51,284 bases of DNA from Methylobacter sp. (GCA_030655535.1 JAURVK010000026.1:1-51284); one strand, 5' to 3'. Numbered from the stretch's first letter, positions 20,136-29,340 are shown. Made by a program: numbers and translations. The notes: generated by a model from the sequence alone, not told the origin.

Positions 20136-20780
20136 TCAATTTTTCATCACCCCCAGCACTATCGCAATATGCGCCAGCTCGGCAACCGTCGACACCTTGA
20201 GCTTGCTTTTTATTTGGGTACCGTAATTGGCGACGGTTTTATAGCCCAGACAAAGTTCATCGGCGATTTTATGCGCGGTTAAGCCTTTCGCCAGCAGCAA
20301 AAACACGTCGAATTCCCTGGCGGACAGGCTATTTATAATGGTCTGATAATCGGTTTTGCTATTTTGCAGGGGCAGGTTTTTCATCAAGCCCTGTTCTATA
20401 TAAATCTCGCCTGCGGCTATTTTCTGTATCGCTGTTACCAGGATTCCGGGAGCGCTGTTTTTGGTGATATAGCCTTTCGCACCGGCCTTTATGGCTCTGT
20501 CTACATAAACCATTTCATCATGTACGCTAAACACAAGTATTCTGGCGTTGCTGTCGCGGTTGCAGATGCGGCGTATGCTTTCCAGTCCGCCGATGCCGGG
20601 CATGGACAAGTCCAGCACCATTACATCCGGTTGTTGTTCCAGATACAACTGGCAGGCCGCTTCGCCCCGATCGGCTTCGGCGATTACGTCAATATCGGCC
20701 TCGGTCGATAGCAGCATCCGGAAACCCGCGCGTACCACGGCATGGTCGTCAACCAGAATGACTTTTATCTTGTCTTTCAT
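20136..20780 (-). CDS. NarL/LuxR-type response regulator, paralog of the MxaB-like regulator at 33418
   Basis: VILVDDHAVVRAGFRMLL, VLDLSMPGIGGLESIRR, C-terminal HTH (SAREFDVFLLLAKGLTAHKIADELCLGYKTVANYG). Confidence 0.93.
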   Translation of the reverse strand: MKDKIKVILVDDHAVVRAGFRMLLSTEADIDVIAEADRGEAACQLYLEQQPDVMVLDLSMPGIGGLESIRRICNRDSNARILVFSVHDEMVYVDRAIKAGAKGYITKNSAPGILVTAIQKIAAGEIYIEQGLMKNLPLQNSKTDYQTIINSLSAREFDVFLLLAKGLTAHKIADELCLGYKTVANYGTQIKSKLKVSTVAELAHIAIVLGVMKN

Positions 20781-22159
20781 GGCAGCGGAATAGTCGCGAT
20801 GATGCTCATGCCTTGGTGCGGCCGGGTCTGTATGGCGAGTTCGCCGCCCAGGCTGTTGATTCTTTCCCTCATACCCAATAAGCCGAAACCGGTTTTAATC
20901 TTGTCAATTGCACAGCCTTGTCCGTCGTCGGTTACCTGTAGCCGTAGCGTTCTGCCTGTCTTGGCCTGATGCTCGATTTCCAGGCTGATGGCGGCTTGCT
21001 TGGCCTGGGCATGACGAACAATGTTGGTCAGGCATTCCTGCACGACTCTAAATAGCTGGATGGTGATTTTTTGCTCCATGTCATCGACTTCGTCAGGGCA
21101 GGTGATGCTGAGTTTTAACTCAGGATTCCTGATCGACCAGTGGTTTAACAGGTCTTCCATGGTGGCTTTCAAGCCCAGTTCGGTTAATACCAAAGGATGC
21201 AGTTGATGCATCATGGAGCGCACCACGGTCATCAAATGGTCGCAGATATTGATAATGGAATCGGTGGTTTGTTTAATGTCGGCCTTGGCGTGGGCGGCGG
21301 TAACGGCCATGACCTTGATGGCAGTCAGCGATTGCCCCAGTTCGTCATGCAGTTCCTGCGAAAGCCGCTGCCGCTCGTCTTCCTGTATTTCCAGCGAATG
21401 TTGGGTTAATGCCCGATTTTCCTGTTGAGTTGCATTCAGCTCAACGGTCATGTGATTGATGGCTTTGGCGATACTGTCGTATTCCTGAATGGAAAAATCG
21501 GGTAGTTTTGGGCTGTACTGCCCGGTTTCAATGACTTTTAGCGCGTCAACAATGACGGCAATGGATTTAAGGGCTTTGTTAAAAGCCAGGTTGACGGCCA
21601 AAAAAGTAAATAGTGTCAGCAGAAAAAGCGAGCTGAAAAAGGCAACGCTTTCCTGCCAGACCTCGGTGATTTCATCCAGCGGGTTGGCCTGAATAATCAG
21701 GGTGATTTGTTCGCCGTTGAAACTGGTGATTTGGTGCTCAACCTTAGGGTAGTGAACGGCAACCAGATTGATAAACCATTGCGGCGGCTTTTCGTCATTA
21801 TTGGTTTGCTGGTTTTTGTGGACAAAACTGATGATTTGCCCTGAAGGTTCTTTTAGTTGAATACTTAAATGTCGGGTTTGATTCAGTGAATTAAATTTCG
21901 GCAACCAATCGGTTTCATTAAACGGAGTTTGTGAGGCTTGTGAAAAGCCGAAGGTTATCAGTTGTACGGCCAGATTGATCGATGAATCGACTTCTTTATT
22001 CACCGCATCGCGCGCCTGCCAGACGGCTATCGAGCTACCCAGTAACAGAATGCACAGAGAAGAGATAAAAATTCGCAGGTTGATTTGGTAGCGCAGACTC
22101 ATTGGTTTTGAAAACTCGACACTTGCAACATCGGGTTGATAGGTTGCAAAACATACCAT
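20777..22159 (-). CDS. Membrane sensor histidine kinase (HisKA_3/NarX type)
   Basis: QEDERQRLSQELHDELGQSLTAIKVMAV dimerisation motif, VTDDGQGCAIDKIKTGFGLLGMRERINSLGG ATPase motif. 4-bp overlap with the RR gene. Confidence 0.93.
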   Translation of the reverse strand: MVCFATYQPDVASVEFSKPMSLRYQINLRIFISSLCILLLGSSIAVWQARDAVNKEVDSSINLAVQLITFGFSQASQTPFNETDWLPKFNSLNQTRHLSIQLKEPSGQIISFVHKNQQTNNDEKPPQWFINLVAVHYPKVEHQITSFNGEQITLIIQANPLDEITEVWQESVAFFSSLFLLTLFTFLAVNLAFNKALKSIAVIVDALKVIETGQYSPKLPDFSIQEYDSIAKAINHMTVELNATQQENRALTQHSLEIQEDERQRLSQELHDELGQSLTAIKVMAVTAAHAKADIKQTTDSIINICDHLMTVVRSMMHQLHPLVLTELGLKATMEDLLNHWSIRNPELKLSITCPDEVDDMEQKITIQLFRVVQECLTNIVRHAQAKQAAISLEIEHQAKTGRTLRLQVTDDGQGCAIDKIKTGFGLLGMRERINSLGGELAIQTRPHQGMSIIATIPLP

Positions 22160-22312
22160 TATTGATGCGCGCAGAATTATTTGCTATAGGAAAAATTCTT
22201 TTTTTTCTGCAATGCGGGGCTTTTCGATTAAAAACCGGTTTTTATTTTTGTGGATTAACGGTTATGCGGAGGATTCCCGTTCCAGCGAGTACTGGAACGA
22301 GGGGATTATAGA

Positions 22313-22834
22313 TTACCTTTTTTCATCGGCTTCTTCGCCGATTTCCCATTCTTCTGTAGATACTTCAATGATCTTGCCGGTAGCAGCACTGACTTCAACT
22401 TTGGTTTCTACGCCTTTGTCGTTGATTATATCGAATTCATAGCTGGCATCGCCGTTATCTTCTATCTCGTATTCAACTTCCTGGACGGTGCCAGGGTGCG
22501 CTTTAAGCGCGGTGGCTATGGCTTCTTTTTCTGCCACTTTAGCGTTTTTCTTGAAAGCTTCGTTATCAACACTACTGACTTCGCTTTCCGTTTCGGTAAT
22601 TTTTCCGGTTTTGGCGTCACACATGAATTCCCATTCAATACCTTGGGGGTCTCTTATTTCAAATTCATAAAAGGTTTTTCCGGCTACGTCCAGTTTTTCC
22701 AGCTTAATGAATTCGCCGGTTTTTTGTTTTTGTATGGCAGCGATACAGTTATCTATAGACTGCTCAGCCGCATAACCGGAAGCAGATACGGCAAGACCAA
22801 GAGCGAATACACAGGTAAGGGGTGTTGTTTTCAT
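22313..22834 (-). CDS. Secreted PepSY-domain protein (two PepSY-like repeats)
   Basis: Signal peptide (CVFALGLAVSASGYA). Two repeats of the FYEFEIRDPQGIEWEFMCDAKTGKI / SYEFDIINDKGVETKVEVSAATGKI type. Confidence 0.82.
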   Translation of the reverse strand: MKTTPLTCVFALGLAVSASGYAAEQSIDNCIAAIQKQKTGEFIKLEKLDVAGKTFYEFEIRDPQGIEWEFMCDAKTGKITETESEVSSVDNEAFKKNAKVAEKEAIATALKAHPGTVQEVEYEIEDNGDASYEFDIINDKGVETKVEVSAATGKIIEVSTEEWEIGEEADEKR

Positions 22835-22906
22835 GGTTTTCTCCTAAATTTAAAGAATACATGCAATAGAACGTTCGCTTGGCTTGGAAAAGCAGTTAAT
22901 GGCAGC

Positions 22907-23455
22907 TCAGCTCACTACGTCTGAATTCCAATGGTAGCTAACGGCAACGGCCGCTGCCGACAATACTACAAGTTGCCAGACATAGCTATCGAAATAAGCC
23001 ACACAAATAGCGATAAGACCTAAAAATAATCCTGTAAAAATACACCGCCACCCTGTTTGTATGCCGTCCAGATAAGTCGTTAATGCCAGTATTAACAGTA
23101 CTATCAAACCGGCTTCTTCATGGAAAATTCTTCCCGAACTGTGGTAAGCGTAAACGACAATGGCCGCACCCAAGCCGCCTGTCCAATGCAGCAGTCGACT
23201 GGTCAATGCCTTATCGCCAGGGATGGTGTGTATGCCGGAAATCTGCCGGGAGCAGATTCGGCGGAGATTATCGCCGTCTTGTTTGAACTGATAATAGCCG
23301 GGAGCGATAGCGATAACGGTAAACAAGAACATCATGGTAAACCAATAATCGTGGCTCGTATGCCGATAGCTATAGCCAATGTAAGTGCCGAGCAGCGACA
23401 AGAGTAAACGCAGCGTAAAAAGATTATGAGTTGATAGCAGGTTTTGCTTATTCAT
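22907..23455 (-). CDS. Hypothetical multi-TM membrane protein adjoining the mxa cluster
   Basis: 182 aa, multiple hydrophobic helices, same strand as the mxa genes. Family not recognised. Confidence 0.6.
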   Translation of the reverse strand: MNKQNLLSTHNLFTLRLLLSLLGTYIGYSYRHTSHDYWFTMMFLFTVIAIAPGYYQFKQDGDNLRRICSRQISGIHTIPGDKALTSRLLHWTGGLGAAIVVYAYHSSGRIFHEEAGLIVLLILALTTYLDGIQTGWRCIFTGLFLGLIAICVAYFDSYVWQLVVLSAAAVAVSYHWNSDVVS

Positions 23456-23504
23456 GAACTGTTCTCAAGAGGGTAGATAACGAAGGGGGGTGCCGGTTCC
23501 CAAG

Positions 23505-24482
23505 CTAGAGCTTGGGAACTAGCGAACTAGCGAAAAATCGGCGGTATTTATATATTCTGGGCAGATAGACGAGGCTTAACATCAGCAATGCCAACAATGC
23601 CGGTTGCCGGCGAATATCGGTCTGCACAACTTTTTCAGTCGCCAGTTTCGGGTTTTTTAATGCCAGACTCAGGTTTTGCAAGTCGGTTAATCGGGCGTAA
23701 GCCAAACCGGATTCTGCGCCCAGTTTTTCTAAATAAGTTTCGTGCAAAGCGGTTAAATGCTCGTTTCCGGCGGCGGCTTCACTGCCGAACGGGGCGTTAC
23801 GCGCGTTGTAGCCTTTGATTTGCGACGGATCCAAATTCGACTGTCCGAACGAAGAACGGTGCGGTACCTCGTCCTGGGCATAAAATCCGGTTTGCTTGCC
23901 TTGACTGTCGAACTTGGGGATAGGCACAGCCTGCAAACCGCCGACGCCGATAATCATGCCTTTTGCTTGTCCCTTTACACTTGAAAAATCAGCCTGGTAA
24001 TTGGGATTAACAGGCGGCGCTTCCTGTCCGTCGGTAATAAAAATCACCGAACTTTCGCTTTTTTGCAGCATTTCAAGCGTGCTCAGCAAACCCTTGGCAA
24101 TATTGCTGTCTGCCGCCCAAGCCATGCGCCAGTCGATTTTACTGATGGCGGTATCTATTTCCGTGTAGGCGGAACAAACTTCCAGCGGTTCGAATAATAA
24201 GGTTGAGCGCCTTTCGGTGAATAGGCCCAGGCCGACTTTGGATTGACAGGGCAGGTTCCGCAACAATTCGCGCAGGGTTTGTTTGACAAACTGCAATCGG
24301 CTGACGGACTGGTTGTCTTGTTGGTAGTCGGTTGCATTCATGCTGCGGGTAATATCGATAACAAAGGTGTAGTTGTAGGTTGGGCTTTTTTGTTGCTTGC
24401 TGGGGTACATAAACAGCACCAGCATGGCTAGAAGCGCCAGCAGCAGGCACCCGATTCGATAATCTTTTAATGTATTGCTCAT
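23505..24482 (-). CDS. mxaL: VWA-domain protein MxaL (methanol dehydrogenase calcium insertion/maturation)
   Basis: VWA (YTFVIDITRSMNATDY...SVIFITDGQEAP), TM at both ends, position after mxaK. Confidence 0.88.
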   Translation of the reverse strand: MSNTLKDYRIGCLLLALLAMLVLFMYPSKQQKSPTYNYTFVIDITRSMNATDYQQDNQSVSRLQFVKQTLRELLRNLPCQSKVGLGLFTERRSTLLFEPLEVCSAYTEIDTAISKIDWRMAWAADSNIAKGLLSTLEMLQKSESSVIFITDGQEAPPVNPNYQADFSSVKGQAKGMIIGVGGLQAVPIPKFDSQGKQTGFYAQDEVPHRSSFGQSNLDPSQIKGYNARNAPFGSEAAAGNEHLTALHETYLEKLGAESGLAYARLTDLQNLSLALKNPKLATEKVVQTDIRRQPALLALLMLSLVYLPRIYKYRRFFASSLVPKL

Positions 24483-24512
24483 TGTTTTCTCGTTTACGAG
24501 GGGCTAGATATT

Positions 24513-24570
24513 GTGGGCGCGAATTTATTCGCGCTTTTAACACCTGTCGCGCGAATGAATTCGCGCCCAC
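24513..24570. repeat. Hairpin repeat, mxa family copy 1 (gtgggcgcgaatttattcgcgc ... gcgcgaatgaattcgcgcccac)
   Basis: 22-bp inverted arms; between mxaK and mxaL. Confidence 0.92.
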
Positions 24571-24587
24571 GGTATTTCCATGGAAAA

Positions 24588-25148
24588 TCAAGGCAAACCG
24601 CGCGGAAACCCCGGCACTGTCGTCCACAACTGCGATTTCTGGTTATTAGGTTCGTCGTCGGGCATGTCGACCCTGTCCATTTCCGGCAATAAACGCATGG
24701 CGACTTCAAGGTTGTATTTGGCATCCCAGTTGCCGCTGTCCAATGCCAACGCTTGCCGGTAGGCCTGTTTTGCCAATCCCGCCAAGGGCAAGGCTTCATT
24801 GATATTCATGGTTTTTGCCTGCTGCACGGCTTGCTCCAGGTACAGATTGCCGAGGTTATAGCGGGCTTTGGCCTGAAATTTCCGGTCGCCTTTATCCATA
24901 ATCAGGCTGAGGGTCGATAAAGCCTCATCGTAGCGGTGTTTTTGCTGGAAATAAAAAGCCCGCGCCAGTCTCAATTCCGGTTCGCCGCTGATCACTTTAT
25001 TAACGGCCACATCCTTTCCCGACGTTAATTGCCGGATTAAGTCGTTGTCGTGATGAATGCCGTACAACGCGCCGGCGCTGTAAACGAAAGCCGCTAAACT
25101 GGCCGCCAACGCGGCCCACAGCGTCATATGCCTGATTGTTCTTATCAT
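24588..25148 (-). CDS. mxaK: MxaK-like TPR protein
   Basis: TPR-like (LRLARAFYFQQKHRYDEALSTLSLIMDKGD...YNLGNLYLEQA); syntenic. ORF track start is 25202; the original start is probably 25148 (see finding). Confidence 0.85.
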   Translation of the reverse strand: MIRTIRHMTLWAALAASLAAFVYSAGALYGIHHDNDLIRQLTSGKDVAVNKVISGEPELRLARAFYFQQKHRYDEALSTLSLIMDKGDRKFQAKARYNLGNLYLEQAVQQAKTMNINEALPLAGLAKQAYRQALALDSGNWDAKYNLEVAMRLLPEMDRVDMPDDEPNNQKSQLWTTVPGFPRGLP

Positions 25149-25211
25149 CGTTTGACCATTAACGCGCGAATAAATTCGCGTCCACAGATGCCTTCTTATC
25201 ATCGTTCGACC
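25139..25211. repeat. 19-bp direct repeat (ttcttatcatcgtt[t/c]gacc) flanking hairpin-repeat copy 2
   Basis: Copies at 25139-25157 and 25193-25211 with one mismatch. Central 35 bp contains gcgcgaataaattcgcgtccaca. Confidence 0.92.
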
Positions 25212-26209
25212 TCACAGAATTTAACGCCCAGCAGAACCAGCAGCAAGAAGGCCGCTACGCTGTAGCAAGCGGCCGATAAATCCTGTTTGGGGATGCGTTC
25301 GACATAGTGCATGGGCAGGTTTTCCAGTTGGTTGATGTCGGCAATCGCCTGTTTTAGCGCGTCCGGGCTTTCCGCTTCATAAGCCTGATAGGGACTGCCC
25401 AGCCCCAGAAAAAATTGATGCAGATAAAGTTCGGGCATGGCCCCAGCGTTATCGTCCCGGCTGTCTTCAGGCTGGTCGAAAATACCGGGGCTATTGGCGG
25501 TGCGCAGAAAAATCCAGTACAGGCGGACTTGTTGCTGTTTAAACCAAAATCGCAATTTCTGCTCGCTGTCGTGATCAATCGCCGCCGCGCCGTCCGAAAC
25601 CAACAATACAATACGCGAGCCGGTGACGGGTTGTTGCTGGAAAAACGATAAGGCCATGCCCAAGCCTTTGCTGACATGGGTAAAGCCGAGCGCCGGTGTC
25701 GCGGTCGCGGCAATCGCCGCTTGCACTGCGTTTTTGTTTTCGGTCAGCGGCATTACGAATAAGGGCGAAGTGCTGTATTCCGCGACCCCGATTAAATCGT
25801 TTTGCCGTTGTTTGACAAAATCGGTCAATAACCGCCGCGCCGCTGTGGCCTTGGATTCATCGGAGCCGTTCGGTGCGCGTCCGGCAAATGTGTCATCCAT
25901 GCTGCTGCTGCGATCCAGCAATAACACGATATGCGCGCCGTGACCGATACGCTCCCTGCTTTGTTCGGTGCGATGCAGGCCCGCCATGCCCAGCACTAAT
26001 CCGGCGATTGCCGCCACCCCGCACAGCCGCAGACAGCAGACGATAAAAACCGACAGCGTGTCGCCGGGTATCAATGTCAGCCACGGAGCCGGGCTTGAAC
26101 GCATGCCGTTATTGAACAGCGGCAACAGGGCGAGTAACAGGCCGGTCAAAGCCCAAGGGGTATCAACCGCCAAGCTCATCATTGACTGCCCCGTTCGATT
26201 TTTCGGCAT
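25199..26209 (-). CDS. mxaC: VWA-domain membrane protein MxaC
   Basis: HIVLLLDRSSSMDDTFAGR, C-terminal TM, syntenic. Start may be 26182 or 26179. Confidence 0.88.
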   Translation of the reverse strand: MPKNRTGQSMMSLAVDTPWALTGLLLALLPLFNNGMRSSPAPWLTLIPGDTLSVFIVCCLRLCGVAAIAGLVLGMAGLHRTEQSRERIGHGAHIVLLLDRSSSMDDTFAGRAPNGSDESKATAARRLLTDFVKQRQNDLIGVAEYSTSPLFVMPLTENKNAVQAAIAATATPALGFTHVSKGLGMALSFFQQQPVTGSRIVLLVSDGAAAIDHDSEQKLRFWFKQQQVRLYWIFLRTANSPGIFDQPEDSRDDNAGAMPELYLHQFFLGLGSPYQAYEAESPDALKQAIADINQLENLPMHYVERIPKQDLSAACYSVAAFLLLVLLGVKFCEVER

Positions 26210-27054
26210 TGCTCGCAGAGGTCTTTTAGTTGTTGCAAATCCTGTGTTACAACAATCATGCCGTCAGAAAAAAAATAACGGTTGGAGTAGTTGAAAAACC
26301 AATCCAATCGGGAACTTACTTGAAGATACTGCGGGTTACGCCGGTAAAACTGACTCAACCGGTTATGAAACAGGGGCTGTCCGTTGAGGCTGTTTAAGAC
26401 GCGATGGACAAGGGTCAAGGCTTGCTCCATGTCGGATTTAGATAGCCCCGCCAGTTTTCGTAATGCCTGCTTAAACAAGGTGCGTCGCAGCCTATCGGGA
26501 AAACAGCCGTATAAGTAACTTAAGTAAGCCGCTATCAACGCTGCAACGCTCAGGCTGGCGGCCAAGCCGTATAACGTCTGGGTGTTCGCCAATAACGACG
26601 GCGGACTGTCGGGGCGCATGTATTCGCCTTGTTCGGTTTGGCGCGCCACCAGCTCTCTGAGCGGGGAGAGGGTAAAAGTCCAGGCGGGTACGCTTTGGCC
26701 GATGCTTTTTTCTCCCTGGCTGAACTGCACGGTAAAACCGGGCAGGGTTAACGATTTAACGGCCAACGGCGCGTAAAAAACCTGATAACGCAAGTCGATT
26801 TGATAACGCCGGCCGCTTTGTTTAACCGTGACCTGATTCAGGTTCAGCCAACGGTTGATTTGTCCTTTGGCGGGTAAACTGCCGGGTTGCAAGCTGATGC
26901 CCGAACGGGTTTCGATGACAATGCGCTGGGGGATTTCATCGCCGATAACGTAACCGAACGGGCGGGGCGTTTCGACGTTAAAGTAACTGACCGGCTCATC
27001 AATCGAGCCGGAACAGCCCAGCAGCGACAACACCAGAATTAACACGATTCTCAT
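26179..27054 (-). CDS. mxaA: MxaA-like protein of the methanol dehydrogenase cluster
   Basis: Membrane-anchored protein (lipobox-like LLGCSGS), one internal TM, position between mxaS and mxaC. Confidence 0.82.
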   Translation of the reverse strand: MRIVLILVLSLLGCSGSIDEPVSYFNVETPRPFGYVIGDEIPQRIVIETRSGISLQPGSLPAKGQINRWLNLNQVTVKQSGRRYQIDLRYQVFYAPLAVKSLTLPGFTVQFSQGEKSIGQSVPAWTFTLSPLRELVARQTEQGEYMRPDSPPSLLANTQTLYGLAASLSVAALIAAYLSYLYGCFPDRLRRTLFKQALRKLAGLSKSDMEQALTLVHRVLNSLNGQPLFHNRLSQFYRRNPQYLQVSSRLDWFFNYSNRYFFSDGMIVVTQDLQQLKDLCEQCRKIERGSQ

Positions 27055-27887
27055 ACGGCCCTCTGCTGCAAATAACGATTAATGGTTTGGGTGCTGTAGC
27101 CTTCCGTAATAAACAACGGCTCGCTGCCAAAGGCCCTGAAGATGTGTTTCAAGTCGTGTTGGCGTTGCCGATAGGCGTCCATTATTTTTTGTCGCAATGC
27201 CGGACGCATAAACAGCATGCGGGTCGCATTGTTTTCCATGTCCTGAAAAGAAATAAGGCCCCAGTTGGGCAAGGCGGCGTATTCGTGCTGATTCCATAAC
27301 ACCAACGGGATGACATCGTGACCTTGCAGTGAACCTAACACAGCACGCAACTGAGGGAGCGGAAAATGACAGTCGGATAACAAAAACACCAGCGAACGCT
27401 CGGCGGGCAGATAGGCTGCGGCGTTTTGAAGTCCGTTTGCGCTGCCGCTAAAGCTAAGGCGTTCCAGTTGTTTTGTCAGTGCCGACACGCTTCCCATGTG
27501 TCGGCAGGCGGGGAGCAGCCAGCGATGCTCGATACGTTCGGTACAGCCGATAAAGCCGAATTTATCGCCGTAATCGAAAGCCGAGTTGGCAGCGGCCAGC
27601 AAAAACCGAATCAGGGTTTGTTGTTTGTCGGCATAGCCCATCGATGCCGACATATCGGCAAGCACATAGACGTTGACGGTGCTTTGCTGTTGATAGACGC
27701 GCACTCGATACGACGAAAACGGGTCGAGTACGCTGGCGCGCAAGTCTATGCGTCTGGGGTCGGGGCTGGCAATCAGCGGCTCATGGCGTTTGAACAACTG
27801 TCCGGCGCCGATCATTTGTCCGGGGTGCGCTCCCGGATAAACGGAACTGGATTGCCAGGGTAAGCGATAATGGAGCGTTTCGGTCAT
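27051..27887 (-). CDS. mxaS: DUF58/VWA-like protein MxaS
   Basis: FKRHEPLIASPDPRRIDLRASVLDPFSSYRVRVYQQQ, VYVLADMSASMGYADK; 4-bp overlap with mxaA. Confidence 0.88.
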   Translation of the reverse strand: MTETLHYRLPWQSSSVYPGAHPGQMIGAGQLFKRHEPLIASPDPRRIDLRASVLDPFSSYRVRVYQQQSTVNVYVLADMSASMGYADKQQTLIRFLLAAANSAFDYGDKFGFIGCTERIEHRWLLPACRHMGSVSALTKQLERLSFSGSANGLQNAAAYLPAERSLVFLLSDCHFPLPQLRAVLGSLQGHDVIPLVLWNQHEYAALPNWGLISFQDMENNATRMLFMRPALRQKIMDAYRQRQHDLKHIFRAFGSEPLFITEGYSTQTINRYLQQRAV

Positions 27888-28029
27888 GGGTTGGTTTTTT
27901 AGTATTTAATGTTACGCTTCGTCCACGAAAAGCACGAAATAAAGCAATGGGTTGTTACGTTGGCTGCTGATTCCCAAGCTGGAGTTCTCATCTTTATACA
28001 CAAATGTCAGCGATACACTGTCATTATCC

Positions 28030-28250
28030 CTCGTTCCCACGCGCTGCGCCGCGAGTCACGACCAGCGTTTTGCGTATACGGGACGCAGCGCGTCACTGCC
28101 ATTAAGTTAGGCTGAAAAGAAAGTGATGGCTGAACAGTGTGGGCGCGAATTTATTCGCGCAATGACTGCTAAATGCGCGAATAAATTCGCGCCCATGTAA
28201 CGACTAGCCCTTAACTTAATGGCAGTGACGCAGCGCGTGGGAACGAGAGT
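28030..28250. repeat. Composite nested inverted repeats in the mxaR-mxaS gap
   Basis: Outer arms tcgttcccacgcgctgcg / cgcagcgcgtgggaacga; 20-bp perfect arms gcgtcactgccattaagtta (28090-28109 / 28212-28231); mxa-family hairpin inside (28138-28195). Confidence 0.9.
28138..28195. repeat. Hairpin repeat, mxa family copy 3
   Basis: tgtgggcgcgaatttattcgcgc ... gcgcgaataaattcgcgccca. Confidence 0.92.
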
Positions 28251-28323
28251 CATTGCCGAGCTATAGCGTAACCCAACATATTCGTAGTGTTGTCGGGTTA
28301 CGTTGCACTAACCCGACCTACAT

Positions 28324-29340
28324 TCAAGGCGCGGCCACCTGATTCAAAATCCCCTTGATCAATTCGGGTAACAGCTGTTCTTTTCTATAGGCAACCATCG
28401 GGTTTAAAAACAGTCGATGCGTCATGCAGACTGGAAAAATCGCTTGCAGATCTTCAGGCAATACATGATCCCGACGTTCCAGCCAGGCGCGGGTTTTGGC
28501 GGCGCGGATTAAATAACTCATACCGCGCGGACTGGCGCCCGCCATTAACAATTGAGGCATTTCGACATCGGTTAATTGAACGCCGTATTGTTGCGGCTGA
28601 TGCGTGGCTTTCCATAAACTCAGCGCGTAAGCATGGAGTTTAGGGCTGGTCTGTATGCGTTGTTGCAAGGTTTGCGCCAACTCATTAAGCCGATAGTAAA
28701 TGCCGCTATTCGTGACACCGGCGATAAGCTGGTCGGTATCATGGAAGCGCGGATTGAACATCAGTTCATCCAATACGGTATCAGCGCTAGGCATATCGAT
28801 GTTGATTTCCATCATAAAGCGGTCTTTGGCGGCGGCGGGCAGCTCGAAGGTTTCTTCCTTCTCGACGCGGTTGCGGTCGGCAAAAACCTGAATATGCGGA
28901 AAATGGTAGTCGCGGTTAAACGCGTTAATGCTGCGTTCGGCCATTGCCCTTAACAGCAAGGCATGGACTTGCGGACGGGCGCGATTGATTTCGTTGAAGA
29001 AGAAGGTGGCGAGCGTGTTGCCGTGTTTCAGCAAAGGCCCCGGATCGACACACGGACGGCCTTGGTCGTTTAAATAGGTGTAATAGATCAAGTCGGCGGG
29101 CATCAGGTCGATGGTGCCTTCAATCCGTTGGTAATCGCCGCCCAAGCCTTGTGCAACCGCTCTTAACAGCGTGGTTTTGCCGACGCCGACATTGCCTTCC
29201 AGCAATACATGGCCTCTGGCAAATACGGCCAGAATGATATTCCTGACAGCAGGCTGTAGACCGATAACGGTTTGGTTGATTTGTCGTTCAAACTGTAACG
29301 CTAGTTCGCGCCAGTCGGTAAGTTGAGTGTCTGTGTTCAT
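28324..29340 (-). CDS. mxaR: MoxR-type AAA ATPase MxaR
   Basis: LLEGNVGVGKTTLLRAVAQGLGGDYQRIEGTIDLMPADLIYYTYL, FFNEINRARPQVHALLLRAMAE. Confidence 0.93.
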   Translation of the reverse strand: MNTDTQLTDWRELALQFERQINQTVIGLQPAVRNIILAVFARGHVLLEGNVGVGKTTLLRAVAQGLGGDYQRIEGTIDLMPADLIYYTYLNDQGRPCVDPGPLLKHGNTLATFFFNEINRARPQVHALLLRAMAERSINAFNRDYHFPHIQVFADRNRVEKEETFELPAAAKDRFMMEINIDMPSADTVLDELMFNPRFHDTDQLIAGVTNSGIYYRLNELAQTLQQRIQTSPKLHAYALSLWKATHQPQQYGVQLTDVEMPQLLMAGASPRGMSYLIRAAKTRAWLERRDHVLPEDLQAIFPVCMTHRLFLNPMVAYRKEQLLPELIKGILNQVAAP

